In this document: positions 16,483 to 24,506 of the stretch, one piece after another
Layout of the letters: every line of letters begins with the position of its first letter
How positions within the stretch are numbered: position 1 is the first letter of the stretch
Origin: CAZGKW01 sp964526295
Lineage (GTDB): Bacteria; Planctomycetota; Phycisphaerae; FEN-1346
Reading direction: 5' to 3'
DNA: 41,525 bases
NCBI GenBank assembly: GCA_964526295.1
Contig: CAZGKW010000039.1
Span: 1-41,525, forward strand
Notes under the pieces: model-generated
What the model was told of the DNA's origin: nothing
The model's input: the letters and a program-made list of their open reading frames with translations, nothing else
Databases searched by the model: none
Position numbers and translations under genes: made by a program

Positions 16483-16534
16483 CCCCCCTTCGGCGGCTTG
16501 GCGACGGGCCGGCCTCCGCGGGCCCCCCGTCATG

Positions 16535-16553
16535 GGGCCGACGTGGTCGGCCC
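16535..16553. terminator. GC-rich hairpin between convergent genes (possible bidirectional terminator)
   Basis: A perfect 8-bp inverted repeat GGGCCGAC/GTCGGCCC with a 3-nt loop lies directly before the lipoprotein stop, between two convergent genes. There is no T-tract on either side, so it is at best a weak or Rho-assisted terminator. Confidence 0.4.
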
Positions 16554-16554
16554 G

Positions 16555-16779
16555 CTAATCCTCCTCGCCGACCTCCCCGAGCTTCTCGCCGGCCCCTTCC
16601 AGGGCTTCGCCGGTCTCTTCTATCCCTTCCTTGGTCTTCTCCTTGATGGCCTCGCCGGTCTGGTCGAGCCGTTCGCCGGTACGCTCGGCCGGCCCTTCCT
16701 CGCTTTCGGGCTCCCCGCACCCGGTCACGAGGCCCGCACCCAGGAGCAGTACGCCGAGCAGCATTGCCAGTCGTTTCAT
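16555..16779 (-). CDS. Small lipoprotein with amphipathic repeat
   Basis: A 74-residue protein with a lipoprotein signal: MKRLAMLLGVLLLGAGLVTGC, with C21 as the predicted lipidated residue. The mature part is very acidic and low-complexity, rich in Glu, Gly, Lys and Thr, with a recurring TGEA/EKTKEGIEE-like pattern of about 11 residues that would form an amphipathic helix. AAGGAG lies about 7 nt before ATG 16779 on the minus strand. It is probably envelope-anchored, perhaps as a tether or stress protein like the YtxH/LEA-type small proteins. No enzymatic domain is visible, and the function is unknown. Confidence 0.72.
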   Translation of the reverse strand: MKRLAMLLGVLLLGAGLVTGCGEPESEEGPAERTGERLDQTGEAIKEKTKEGIEETGEALEGAGEKLGEVGEED

Positions 16780-16928
16780 CCGTCGTCTCCTTACGGACCA
16801 GACATGAGCCCCTCTCACCAAGTCCATTATGCCCGGCCCGCGGCGGGACAATCAACAGGCCGGCGTTTTTTTGCGCCCTGCCGGCGCCTTGCGGCCGGCG
16901 TTCCGCACACATCCGGGCCGGTTTTGCC

Positions 16929-16957
16929 TTGATTCGCCCGCTCGTGGCCGGTACCTT
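16929..16957 (+). promoter_or_regulatory. Possible promoter for the etf operon
   Basis: TTGATT (16929-16934), 17-bp spacer, TACCTT (16952-16957), about 48 nt upstream of etfB. The -10 is a poor match, so confidence is low. Confidence 0.3.
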
Positions 16958-17004
16958 ACCCGTCTTGGTTACCTTCCGTTGGACCCAAGCGAGAGCGGGC
17001 GGCG

Positions 17005-17928
17005 ATGGCTTATAATCTCGTCGTGCTTGTCAAGCACGTACCCGACACCAAGCGCGTCACCGGCGACGCGATGAAAGAGGACGGCACCGTCAACCGGGCC
17101 GCCCTCGACATGATCTTCAACCCCGAGGACCTCCACGCCCTGGAGCTGGCCGTCGAGCTGAAGGAGCGGTACGGCGGGCGGGTGACGGCCCTGACGATGG
17201 GCCCCCCTCAGGCGGCCGAGCGGCTCCGGGAGGCACTCCAGCGGGGGGCCGACGACACCGTCCTCATCACCGACCGCCGCGCCGCCGCCAGTGACACCCT
17301 CGCCACCGGCTACATCCTCTCCTGCGCGATCCGCAAGCTCGGTGCCGTCGACCCGGTCGACCTGGTGATCTGCGGCCGTCAGGCGATCGACGGCGACACG
17401 GCCCAGGTACCGCCCCAGACCGCCGAGAAGCTGGGCTGGCCCCAGGTGACGTACGTGGAGGAGGTCTCGGAGATAGCCGACGGGCAGGTCCGGGCCCGCC
17501 GCAACACGGGCCAGGGCTGGGAGCGCGTGGCCTGTCCGCTGCCCTGCCTCCTGACGGTCACGGACCAGGGCCCCGAGCCCCGCCCGGCGGCCGCAAAGCG
17601 GGCCATGGCCATCAAGAAGGCCCGGGCGAGGGCGGAGCTGGAGCGGGAGGTGGCCGCCGCGATGCCCGATGCCGCGGCCGAAAAGGTCGCCGCCGAGGTC
17701 GGCCGTCGCGTCGCCGCGCTCGAGGTCAGAGGCCGGCTCATCCGACAGTGGGACCTCGACGACATCGAGGCCGACCTGGCCTGGTGCGGCCGCGACGGGA
17801 GCCCCACCAAAGTGAAGCGGATCCAGTCGGTGGTCCTCAAGGGCAGCGGGTTCAAGGTGATCGAACCGACCGAAGAGGCCGTCTCGGCGATGGTCCACGA
17901 GCTGATCGTGGACCACACGATCGGGTAA
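17005..17928 (+). CDS. etfB: Electron transfer flavoprotein, beta subunit
   Basis: EtfB pairs with EtfA to carry electrons from acyl-CoA dehydrogenases and related flavoenzymes. The 307-residue product starts MAYNLVVLVKHVPDTKRV and has ADDTVLITDRRAAASDTLAT and CGRQAIDGDTAQVPPQTAEKLG (123-144). IDGDTAQV is the nucleotide-binding form I recall from electron-bifurcating ETFs rather than canonical mitochondrial-type ones. It is about 50 residues longer than usual because of an Ala/Glu/Arg-rich helical insertion around residues 205-255. The protein ends FKVIEPTEEAVSAMVHELI. It lies 64 nt before etfA, with an acyl-CoA dehydrogenase following. Confidence 0.94.
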   Translation: MAYNLVVLVKHVPDTKRVTGDAMKEDGTVNRAALDMIFNPEDLHALELAVELKERYGGRVTALTMGPPQAAERLREALQRGADDTVLITDRRAAASDTLATGYILSCAIRKLGAVDPVDLVICGRQAIDGDTAQVPPQTAEKLGWPQVTYVEEVSEIADGQVRARRNTGQGWERVACPLPCLLTVTDQGPEPRPAAAKRAMAIKKARARAELEREVAAAMPDAAAEKVAAEVGRRVAALEVRGRLIRQWDLDDIEADLAWCGRDGSPTKVKRIQSVVLKGSGFKVIEPTEEAVSAMVHELIVDHTIG

Positions 17929-17992
17929 TCCCGGTGCGTCGTTCGGAGTTCGGGGGTCCGGCTCCGGCCTCGAAGCGTACGTGAGTTCACGC

Positions 17993-19021
17993 ATGATCGA
18001 CCCGAACCGACAGGGCGACGTCTGGGTCGTCGCCGAGCAGAACGACGGCGAGCTTCACGAGGTCAGCCTGGAGCTGCTCTCGAAAGGCCGCGAGCTGGCC
18101 GACCGGCTGGGCGTCCGCCTGACGACCGTGGCCCTGGGGGCCGAGACCGACGCCCATGCCGAGGCCTTGATCCGCCACGGAGCGGACCGCGTCCTGGCCG
18201 CCGAGCACGAGCTGCTCGACCCCTACCAGACCAATCCCCACGCCAAGGTGGTGGCGGGGCTTATCGAGGAGCACCGGCCGCAGATCGTCATCTACGGGGC
18301 GACGCCCCAGGGGCGGGACCTCGCCCCCCGCGTCGCCAGCGCCGTCCGGGCGGGGCTGACGGCCGACTGCACCGACCTCGACATCGGCGACCACGTCGAG
18401 CCCGGCACGAAGACGAAGCACGAGGGGCTGCTCTACCAGATCCGGCCGGCCTTCGGCGGCAACATCATCGCCACCATCGTCAACCCGGAGCGGTGGCCCC
18501 AGATGGCGACGGTCCGCGAGGGCGTCATGCCGATGCCCACCCCCGACCCGTCGCGGACCGGCGAGGTGGTCAAGGTCAGGCCGGAGCTGACGCCCCAGGA
18601 CTGCGTCCTGCGGATGCTGGACAGGCAGCGGGCCGAGCGGGCCGTCAACCTGAAGGCCGCCCGGACCATCGTGGCCGGCGGGGCCGGCGTGGGCGGCAAG
18701 GAGAACTTCAGGCTCGTCTGGGACCTGGCCCACGTGCTGGCGGCGGCGGTCGGGGCCAGCCGCGCCGCGGTCGATTCGGGATGGATCGGCAAGGACCACC
18801 AGGTGGGCCAGACCGGGACGACGGTCCGGCCGGCCCTCTACATCGCGGTCGGCATCAGCGGCGCCGTCCAGCACCGGGCCGGCATGGGCGAGGCCCAGAA
18901 GATCGTCGCCATCAACGCCGACCCCCATGCCCCCATCTTCGAGGTGGCCCATTACGGCATCGTCGGCGACCTGAACCGCGTCATCCCCATGATGATCGAC
19001 GCGATCAAAAAGCGGGTGTGA
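17993..19021 (+). CDS. etfA: Electron transfer flavoprotein, alpha subunit
   Basis: EtfA binds the FAD shared with EtfB. The 342-residue product has an N-terminal ETF domain (VWVVAEQNDGELHEVSLELL) and the C-terminal FAD-binding domain: VAGGAGVGGKENF, SGWIGKDHQVGQTGTTVRP, YIAVGISGAVQH and IVAINADPHAPIFEVAHYGIVGDL, all family-typical. ATG 17993 is chosen; an in-frame GTG at 17981 would add four residues and neither has a strong Shine-Dalgarno. It lies two bases before the acyl-CoA dehydrogenase, so the three genes form an operon. Confidence 0.94.
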   Translation: MIDPNRQGDVWVVAEQNDGELHEVSLELLSKGRELADRLGVRLTTVALGAETDAHAEALIRHGADRVLAAEHELLDPYQTNPHAKVVAGLIEEHRPQIVIYGATPQGRDLAPRVASAVRAGLTADCTDLDIGDHVEPGTKTKHEGLLYQIRPAFGGNIIATIVNPERWPQMATVREGVMPMPTPDPSRTGEVVKVRPELTPQDCVLRMLDRQRAERAVNLKAARTIVAGGAGVGGKENFRLVWDLAHVLAAAVGASRAAVDSGWIGKDHQVGQTGTTVRPALYIAVGISGAVQHRAGMGEAQKIVAINADPHAPIFEVAHYGIVGDLNRVIPMMIDAIKKRV

Positions 19022-19023
19022 CC

Positions 19024-20760
19024 GTGGCCAACTTCTTCACGGACAACGACGATATCCGGTTCCACCTGGACCGGATGGATCTCGGGCGGATCATCGGGTT
19101 CCGCGAGGACTCGTTCCATGACGCCGCCGAATACGACTGGGCCCCCGAGAGCGTCGACGATGCCGTCGACAACTACCGGCGGATCCTGGAGCTGGCCGGC
19201 GAGGTGGCCGGGGAGATCGTCGAGCCGGAGTCCGACGAGATCGACCGCATCGGCTCGCACCTGGACCCGGAATCGGGCCGCGTCCGCTACGCCCCGGGCA
19301 TCGCGAAGTCGCTGAAGGCCCTGGCCCGGGCGGACCTGATGGGCTTCACGCTGCCCCGGCGGTTCGGTGGCCTCAACTGCCCCGGCATCGTCTACGCCGT
19401 CGCCACCGAGATCGTCAGCCGGGCGGACCCCAGCCTGATGAACATTTTCGGCCTCCAGGGCATCGCCGAGACGATCAACCAGTTCGCTTCGGAGGAGCAG
19501 AAGGCCAGGACGCTCGACCGGTTCGCCCGCGGAGAGGTGACCGGGGCGATGGTCCTGACGGAGCCCGACGCCGGGAGCGACCTCCAGAACGTCCAGCTCC
19601 GGGCCTGGCAGGACGAGGCGGGGACGTGGCGCCTCACGGGCGTCAAGCGGTTCATCACGAACGGTTGCGCGGAGGTGCTCCTGGTGCTCGCCCGCAGCGA
19701 GCCGGACGAGGCGGGCGGAATGGGCCTCAGCCTGTTCCTGTGCGAGCCGGGCGAAGAGGTCCGCATCCGCCGCACCGAAGAGAAGATGGGCATCCACGGA
19801 TCGCCGACCTGCGAGATGCAGTTCAACGACGCCCCGGCGGAGCTGGTGGGCGAGCGTCGGCGGGGCCTCGTGACCTACGTCATGGCCCTGATGAACGGCG
19901 CCCGGATCGGCATCGCCGCCCAGAGCCAGGGCCTGGCCGAGGCGGCGCTTCGCGAGGCCCGCAAGTACGCCGCCTCCCGCGTCCAGTTCGGCCGGCCCAT
20001 CGACCAGATCCCGGCCGTCGCCGACCTCCTGGCCGACATGAAGCTCGACGTCGAGACCGGCCGGGCCCTCCTGTACGAATCCGCCCTGGCGGCCGACTAC
20101 GAGTACGGCCTGCTGGAGGCGATGGAGCGGCATCCGGAGCAACGAAGCGAGCTGAACAAGGAGCAGAAGGTCTACAAGCGGCTGGCGGGGTTCCTGACGC
20201 CCCTGGCAAAGTACTGGTGCAGCGAAATGTGCAACCGGGTGGCCTATGAGGCCATCAGCGTCCTCGGCGGCTCCGGCTACATGAAGGACTATCGCCTCGA
20301 GCAGCTCTACCGGGACGCCCGCATCACCTCCATCTACGAGGGTACCAGCCAGCTCCAGGTGGTGGCGGCGGTGCGGGGCGTGACGAGCGGCACCGCCGAG
20401 AAGTGGTTCGTCCAGTTGGCCGACGCCGACCCGCCGCGCGGCTTCAAGGGTCGGGCCCGAAAGCTCGATCGGCTCCGACAGAAGCTCGCCGACGCCGTCG
20501 AGTACCTCAAGAAGGAGCAGTCGGCCGCTTACCTGGATTTGTGGGCCCGGCCGCTGGTGGACGCGGCGATCGACGTCTACCTCTCATACCTGTGGCTGGA
20601 CATGGCCCGCGACTCGAAGGCGAAGGCGATCGGGGCGCGGCGGTTTATCGACCGGGCGGTGGCTCGGGCCGAGGGCCGGCTCCGGCTCGTGACCAGCGGC
20701 GACCGGTCCACGCTCGATCACTTCGACGTGCTGGTGGGCGCGACGTATCCGGAAGACTGA
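19024..20760 (+). CDS. Acyl-CoA dehydrogenase, large form
   Basis: A 578-residue FAD enzyme that introduces a 2,3 double bond in acyl-CoAs, or a related alpha-deprotonation reaction. The core is typical: TGAMVLTEPDAGSDLQNVQ, RFITNG, GRPIDQIPAVADLLADM, VLGGSGYMKDYRLEQLYRDAR and the catalytic glutamate E439 in IYEGTSQLQ. It has an N-terminal extension (about 80 residues) and a C-terminal helical extension of about 120 residues (about 455-578), as in VLCAD-like and other large family members. GTG 19024 is chosen; GTG 19018 overlaps the etfA stop by four bases and is possible. The operon with etfBA shows its electron acceptor. Confidence 0.92.
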   Translation: MANFFTDNDDIRFHLDRMDLGRIIGFREDSFHDAAEYDWAPESVDDAVDNYRRILELAGEVAGEIVEPESDEIDRIGSHLDPESGRVRYAPGIAKSLKALARADLMGFTLPRRFGGLNCPGIVYAVATEIVSRADPSLMNIFGLQGIAETINQFASEEQKARTLDRFARGEVTGAMVLTEPDAGSDLQNVQLRAWQDEAGTWRLTGVKRFITNGCAEVLLVLARSEPDEAGGMGLSLFLCEPGEEVRIRRTEEKMGIHGSPTCEMQFNDAPAELVGERRRGLVTYVMALMNGARIGIAAQSQGLAEAALREARKYAASRVQFGRPIDQIPAVADLLADMKLDVETGRALLYESALAADYEYGLLEAMERHPEQRSELNKEQKVYKRLAGFLTPLAKYWCSEMCNRVAYEAISVLGGSGYMKDYRLEQLYRDARITSIYEGTSQLQVVAAVRGVTSGTAEKWFVQLADADPPRGFKGRARKLDRLRQKLADAVEYLKKEQSAAYLDLWARPLVDAAIDVYLSYLWLDMARDSKAKAIGARRFIDRAVARAEGRLRLVTSGDRSTLDHFDVLVGATYPED

Positions 20761-20832
20761 GCCAGGAGCGGACCGGCCGCCGGCCTCGACGGGACGCGGC
20801 GGCGGTGAACGGACGTCGGAAAGGGCTTCCCG

Positions 20833-21279
20833 ATGGCGAGATGGCAGCGGGACCCGCGGGCCCGGAAGCGCCTGGCCACCATCCTCGTGGCCACCGAAGT
20901 CCTTCTGGCCGCGATCGTGTTCCTTCTTCTCGCCTACAACTACATCGTTCGGCTGGCGTTCCGGGTCGCGCCGGGGCTGGCCGAGCACGGACTGCTCATC
21001 GCCGGCATCCTGACCGTCCTGTTTCTCGCGTGGCTGATTTACCAAGCGATGATGTACGTTCGGGGGATCGACTGGGCCCGGAAGGCCTTCATCGCCATCA
21101 ACATCGTGCTGTTCGCGGCGGGGGCGCTCTGGTTCGTGGCGGACCTTTTGACGGCGCAGCAGAACCCGGACGCCCTGGTCCAGGGCCTGTGTCTTCCGCT
21201 GATCACCGTGTTCCCGATCACCGGATTCCTCCTGGCCTTCCGGCCGACGGTCCCGCGGCACCCGCCGGGACGGGCCTAG
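20833..21279 (+). CDS. Four-helix membrane protein, unknown function
   Basis: A 148-residue protein with four predicted TM segments: about residues 15-40, 52-74, 84-105 and 115-136 (LPLITVFPITGFLLAF). No catalytic motif or recognisable family is seen. The start MARWQRDPRARKR gives a positively charged cytoplasmic N-terminus, and GGAAAGGG precedes it. It follows the acyl-CoA dehydrogenase by 72 nt and precedes bamA by about 107 nt. It could be transcribed with the etf operon. Codon use (G/C-ending) supports a real gene, but nothing points to a function. Confidence 0.65.
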   Translation: MARWQRDPRARKRLATILVATEVLLAAIVFLLLAYNYIVRLAFRVAPGLAEHGLLIAGILTVLFLAWLIYQAMMYVRGIDWARKAFIAINIVLFAAGALWFVADLLTAQQNPDALVQGLCLPLITVFPITGFLLAFRPTVPRHPPGRA

Positions 21280-21386
21280 GGGCCCCGAGCCGGCTTTTTG
21301 TTGAGGACGGCGGCGGCCGGTTTGGCTAGGATGGGCCGTTGCGAGCGAGCCGACCGAGGGGAGACGACCGGGCTTCGGGGTCGCGC

Positions 21387-23732
21387 ATGAGCTCCTGTCT
21401 AACGTCGAGGCGCGTAACGGTCGGGGCTTGCTTCACGGTCACCGTGACGGGCCTGGCCCTGGCCAGCGCGCTCGCGGCGGCGGCGCCGGCCGAACCCGAG
21501 GCGGCCCCGGGCCAGCGGATCGCCGAGGTCGTCGTCCGGGGCAACCGCCGGGTCTCCTCCCACGTCATTCTCGGCCAGATGCGCCTCCGGGAAGGAAGCG
21601 TTTACACCCCTGAGGCCGTCGACGAGGACCTGAAGCGGATCTACGAGCTGGGCGAGTTCGACAACGTCGTCCTCCGCCCCGAGCAGCGCGGCGACCGCCT
21701 CGTCCTCGTCGTCGAGGTCACCGAACGGCCCATCCTCAAGGCCATCGAGTTCGTCGGCAACGACCATTTCAGCGACGAGAAGCTGATCGAGGCCGTCGGC
21801 ATCGCGGCAGGCGGCCTGATGGACCGGCACCGCCTGTTCACCGGCGTGCGGGCCATCGAGCAGAAGTACCGCGACGCCGGCTACCACTTCGTCGGCGTCG
21901 AGCTGGACGAGGACCGCCTCGCCCGCGAGCAGGTCGCCCGCTACACCCTCGCCGAGGGGCCCAAGGTCCGCCTGTCGAAGATCCAGTTCGTCGGCAACCC
22001 CTCCATCCCGGCGATGGAGCTGAAGAGCAAGATGCAGACCACGGCCTGGTTCCCCATCATCAGCGCCGGCATCTACGACGAGCAGCAGCTCCAGCGCGAC
22101 CTCGCCAACATCCGCAACCACTACCTTGACGAGGGGTTCCTGGACGTCAGCGTCGGCCGCGAGCTGGACTTCAACCCCAAGCAGACCCGCCTGACGGTCC
22201 GCATCATCATCGACGAGGGGCCGCGCTACGAAGTCCGGTCCGTGACGCTCGAAGGGGTGGACCGATTCAGCCGAAGCCTCCTGAAGAAGCAGATGCTGAC
22301 CCGGCCCGGCCAGGCCTACACGGCGGAGCGGGTCCGGCGGGACCTCGAACTGATCCAGGAGACGTACGGCGAGGTCGGATATATTGATACGTTCGTTCGC
22401 CCGGTGACGGATTTCGGCCCCGAGCCGGGCATCGTGGACGTCCGGTTCCTGGTGGAGGAGCGGGAGCCCGTCCACGTCGGCCGCATCCGCATCGAGGGCA
22501 ACACCTCCACTCAGGACAAGGTCGTTCGGCGGGCGCTGCGGTTCTACCCCGGCGAGCCGGTCAACACGAAGCTCATGGACCGGGCCAAGCGCCGGCTGGA
22601 AGGGATGGGCATCTTCAAGCCCGGCTCGGTCCGCGTGGCGACCATTCCCACGGGCGAGCCCGACGTCCGCGACATCGTCGTCCGGGTCGAGGAGACCGAC
22701 ACGGCCACGCTGATTCTCGGGGCCGGCATCAGCTCCAACACCGGCGTGCTGGGGAACCTCTCGCTCGTCCAGCGGAACTTCGACATCGCCGACCCGCCCG
22801 ATTCATGGGACGAGCTGGCCAAAGGCGAGGCCTGGCGCGGTGCCGGCCAGCTTTTCCAGCTCGTCCTCGAGCCGGGCTCCGAGCTTCAGCGATACCGTAT
22901 CGACTTTCGTGAGCCCTCTCTGTTCGACAGCGACGTCAGCCTCACGACCAGCGGGTTCTACTTCGAGCGAGAACGCGACCGGTACGACGAGCGGCGCCTC
23001 GGCGGCAGCCTGGGGTTCGGCCAGGAGCTGGTCGAGGACCTCCACCTGTTCCTGACGTTCCGCTACGAGAACATCGACATTCGCGACCTCAGCTTCGCCT
23101 CGCCGACCGACCTGGTGGCCGTCGCCGGCCAATCGGAGCTGACGTCGGTCGAGGTGGGCCTGGTTCACGACACGACCGACAGCTTTTTCTTCCCGACCGA
23201 GGGCGTCCGGGTCCGCGGTTCGGTCGAGCAGGGCGGGGCCCTGGGCGGCGACCACGATTTCACCAAGGTCCAGCTCGACGCCCGCCGCTACTGGACGGTT
23301 ACGCGCGACGTGCTGGACCGGCGGAGCGTGTTGGCCGTCCGTGGCCATCTCGGCTACGCCTTCAACGACCCGCCGATTTTCGAGCGGTTCTACGCGGGTG
23401 GCATCCACAGCATCCGCGGGTTCGAGTTTCGCGGCATCGGCCCGCACGAGCTGGGGACCTCGGTCGGTGGCGACTTCCTGGCCCTGGCCAGCGCCGAGTA
23501 CAGCTTCCCGGTGCTCGAGAAAAGCCTGACGGGCCTGGTGTTCGTCGACATGGGGACGGTTGAGGAGGACTTCGACCTGACGACGTGGCGGGTGTCGGCG
23601 GGGTTCGGCATTCGGTTCACCGTGCCGTTCTTCGGCCCGGTCCCGTTCGCGTTTAACTTCGGCTTCCCCCTCGTCAAGGACGATGAAGACGAGGAAGAGA
23701 CGTTCTCGTTCAGCATCGGAACGTCCTTTTAG
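21387..23732 (+). CDS. bamA: Outer-membrane protein assembly factor BamA
   Basis: BamA is the outer-membrane insertase that folds beta-barrel proteins. The 781-residue product has a signal peptide (about 1-35, ending in an Ala-rich region), five POTRA repeats and a 16-strand barrel. POTRA starts are visible as IAEVVVRGNRRVSSHVI, ILKAIEFVGNDHFSDEKL, VRLSKIQFVGNPSIPAMEL, YEVRSVTLEGVDRFSRS and VHVGRIRIEGNTSTQDKVV. The loop-6 signature is the R677-G678-F679 in GGIHSIRGFEF. The C-terminus SFSIGTSF ends in an aromatic residue. ATG 21387 gives a normal signal peptide; an upstream TTG at 21339 would add 16 basic residues. ompH follows, as in many diderms. Confidence 0.95.
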   Translation: MSSCLTSRRVTVGACFTVTVTGLALASALAAAAPAEPEAAPGQRIAEVVVRGNRRVSSHVILGQMRLREGSVYTPEAVDEDLKRIYELGEFDNVVLRPEQRGDRLVLVVEVTERPILKAIEFVGNDHFSDEKLIEAVGIAAGGLMDRHRLFTGVRAIEQKYRDAGYHFVGVELDEDRLAREQVARYTLAEGPKVRLSKIQFVGNPSIPAMELKSKMQTTAWFPIISAGIYDEQQLQRDLANIRNHYLDEGFLDVSVGRELDFNPKQTRLTVRIIIDEGPRYEVRSVTLEGVDRFSRSLLKKQMLTRPGQAYTAERVRRDLELIQETYGEVGYIDTFVRPVTDFGPEPGIVDVRFLVEEREPVHVGRIRIEGNTSTQDKVVRRALRFYPGEPVNTKLMDRAKRRLEGMGIFKPGSVRVATIPTGEPDVRDIVVRVEETDTATLILGAGISSNTGVLGNLSLVQRNFDIADPPDSWDELAKGEAWRGAGQLFQLVLEPGSELQRYRIDFREPSLFDSDVSLTTSGFYFERERDRYDERRLGGSLGFGQELVEDLHLFLTFRYENIDIRDLSFASPTDLVAVAGQSELTSVEVGLVHDTTDSFFFPTEGVRVRGSVEQGGALGGDHDFTKVQLDARRYWTVTRDVLDRRSVLAVRGHLGYAFNDPPIFERFYAGGIHSIRGFEFRGIGPHELGTSVGGDFLALASAEYSFPVLEKSLTGLVFVDMGTVEEDFDLTTWRVSAGFGIRFTVPFFGPVPFAFNFGFPLVKDDEDEEETFSFSIGTSF

Positions 23733-23750
23733 GGCCTGCCTTGCGGCGCG

Positions 23751-23788
23751 CGGCCGTCCGGGCGGGATGCCGCCGGGTCGGACGGCCG
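23751..23788 (+). repeat. Perfect 10-bp inverted repeat between bamA and ompH
   Basis: CGGCCGTCCG (23751-23760) pairs perfectly with CGGACGGCCG (23779-23788); an inner GGCGG/CCGCC stem fits inside. The resulting hairpin sits 18 nt after the bamA stop. There is no T-tract, so it looks more like an RNA-stability or partial-attenuation element than a Rho-independent terminator. Confidence 0.55.
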
Positions 23789-23879
23789 GTTCCCGGAGTC
23801 CGGCGGTGCTGCAGCGCGCGCCCTTGCGGCGGCGAGACGACGCAAACGAGTCACCCCCAATCTGCAAAGGAGCACGAAG

Positions 23880-24506
23880 ATGAGAAGCTACCGATTGCGG
23901 CCGGCAGCGGTGTGCGCTGCGGTCCTGACGCTGGCCCTGGCCGGCTCGGTCCGGGCCGAACTCAAGGTCGGCGTGGTCGACATCATCGAGGTCATGAACC
24001 GGTACGAGCGGACCGACGATGCGAACCGCGACCTCAAGAATGACCTGGCACGCCTGGGGTCCCTGACCAAGCCCAAGGCCGAGAAAATCGAGGAACTGCG
24101 CAACCAGCGCGACGGGTTCAATAAGGGGACCCCCGAGTGGAACAGGCTCGACGAGCAGGCCATGAAGGCCGAGATCGAGCTGCGGACCGAGATGGCCTAC
24201 GAACAGGCCAAGATCGAGCGCCGGCACATCGAGACGCTTCATGAGATGTATCGGGATATCCAGAAGGCCGTCGCCCACGTCGCCCGATCCAGAAAGATCG
24301 ACCTCGTGTTCACTCGGGCCTGGCTCGAGCCGCCGCAAATCGACATGGAAGCTGCACGCGGACTCGAAGACCTCAAAGGGCGCATCGTCGGTCAGCGCCT
24401 CATCTTTCCCGGCGAGCCGACCGACGTCACGCCGGACGTCATTGAGAAGCTGAACCGTGACTACCAGGCAGCCAAGGCCAGAGGGTCGACGACGCCCAAG
24501 GGCTGA
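23880..24506 (+). CDS. OmpH/Skp-family periplasmic chaperone
   Basis: Skp/OmpH proteins hold unfolded outer-membrane proteins in the periplasm for delivery to BamA. The 208-residue product has a signal peptide (RLRPAAVCAAVLTLALAGSVRA, cleaved before ELKVGVVD) and the typical start of the mature protein, KVGVVDIIEVMNRYERT. A long Lys/Glu/Arg-rich coiled-coil region (about residues 50-135) forms the tentacles, followed by the C-terminal strand KIDLVFTRAW. AAAGGAG lies upstream of ATG 23880. It follows bamA after a hairpin-containing gap; together they fit the outer-membrane assembly pathway. Confidence 0.88.
   Translation: MRSYRLRPAAVCAAVLTLALAGSVRAELKVGVVDIIEVMNRYERTDDANRDLKNDLARLGSLTKPKAEKIEELRNQRDGFNKGTPEWNRLDEQAMKAEIELRTEMAYEQAKIERRHIETLHEMYRDIQKAVAHVARSRKIDLVFTRAWLEPPQIDMEAARGLEDLKGRIVGQRLIFPGEPTDVTPDVIEKLNRDYQAAKARGSTTPKG

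Noticed and set aside
17010..17020. TATAAT within the first codons of etfB
   Set aside because: It encodes the A-Y-N residues of MAYNLVV; no -35 is suitably spaced.
21280..21306. Possible terminator before bamA (GAGCCGGCTTTTTG)
   Set aside because: Only an 8-bp self-palindrome with no loop precedes the T-run, so no real stem forms.
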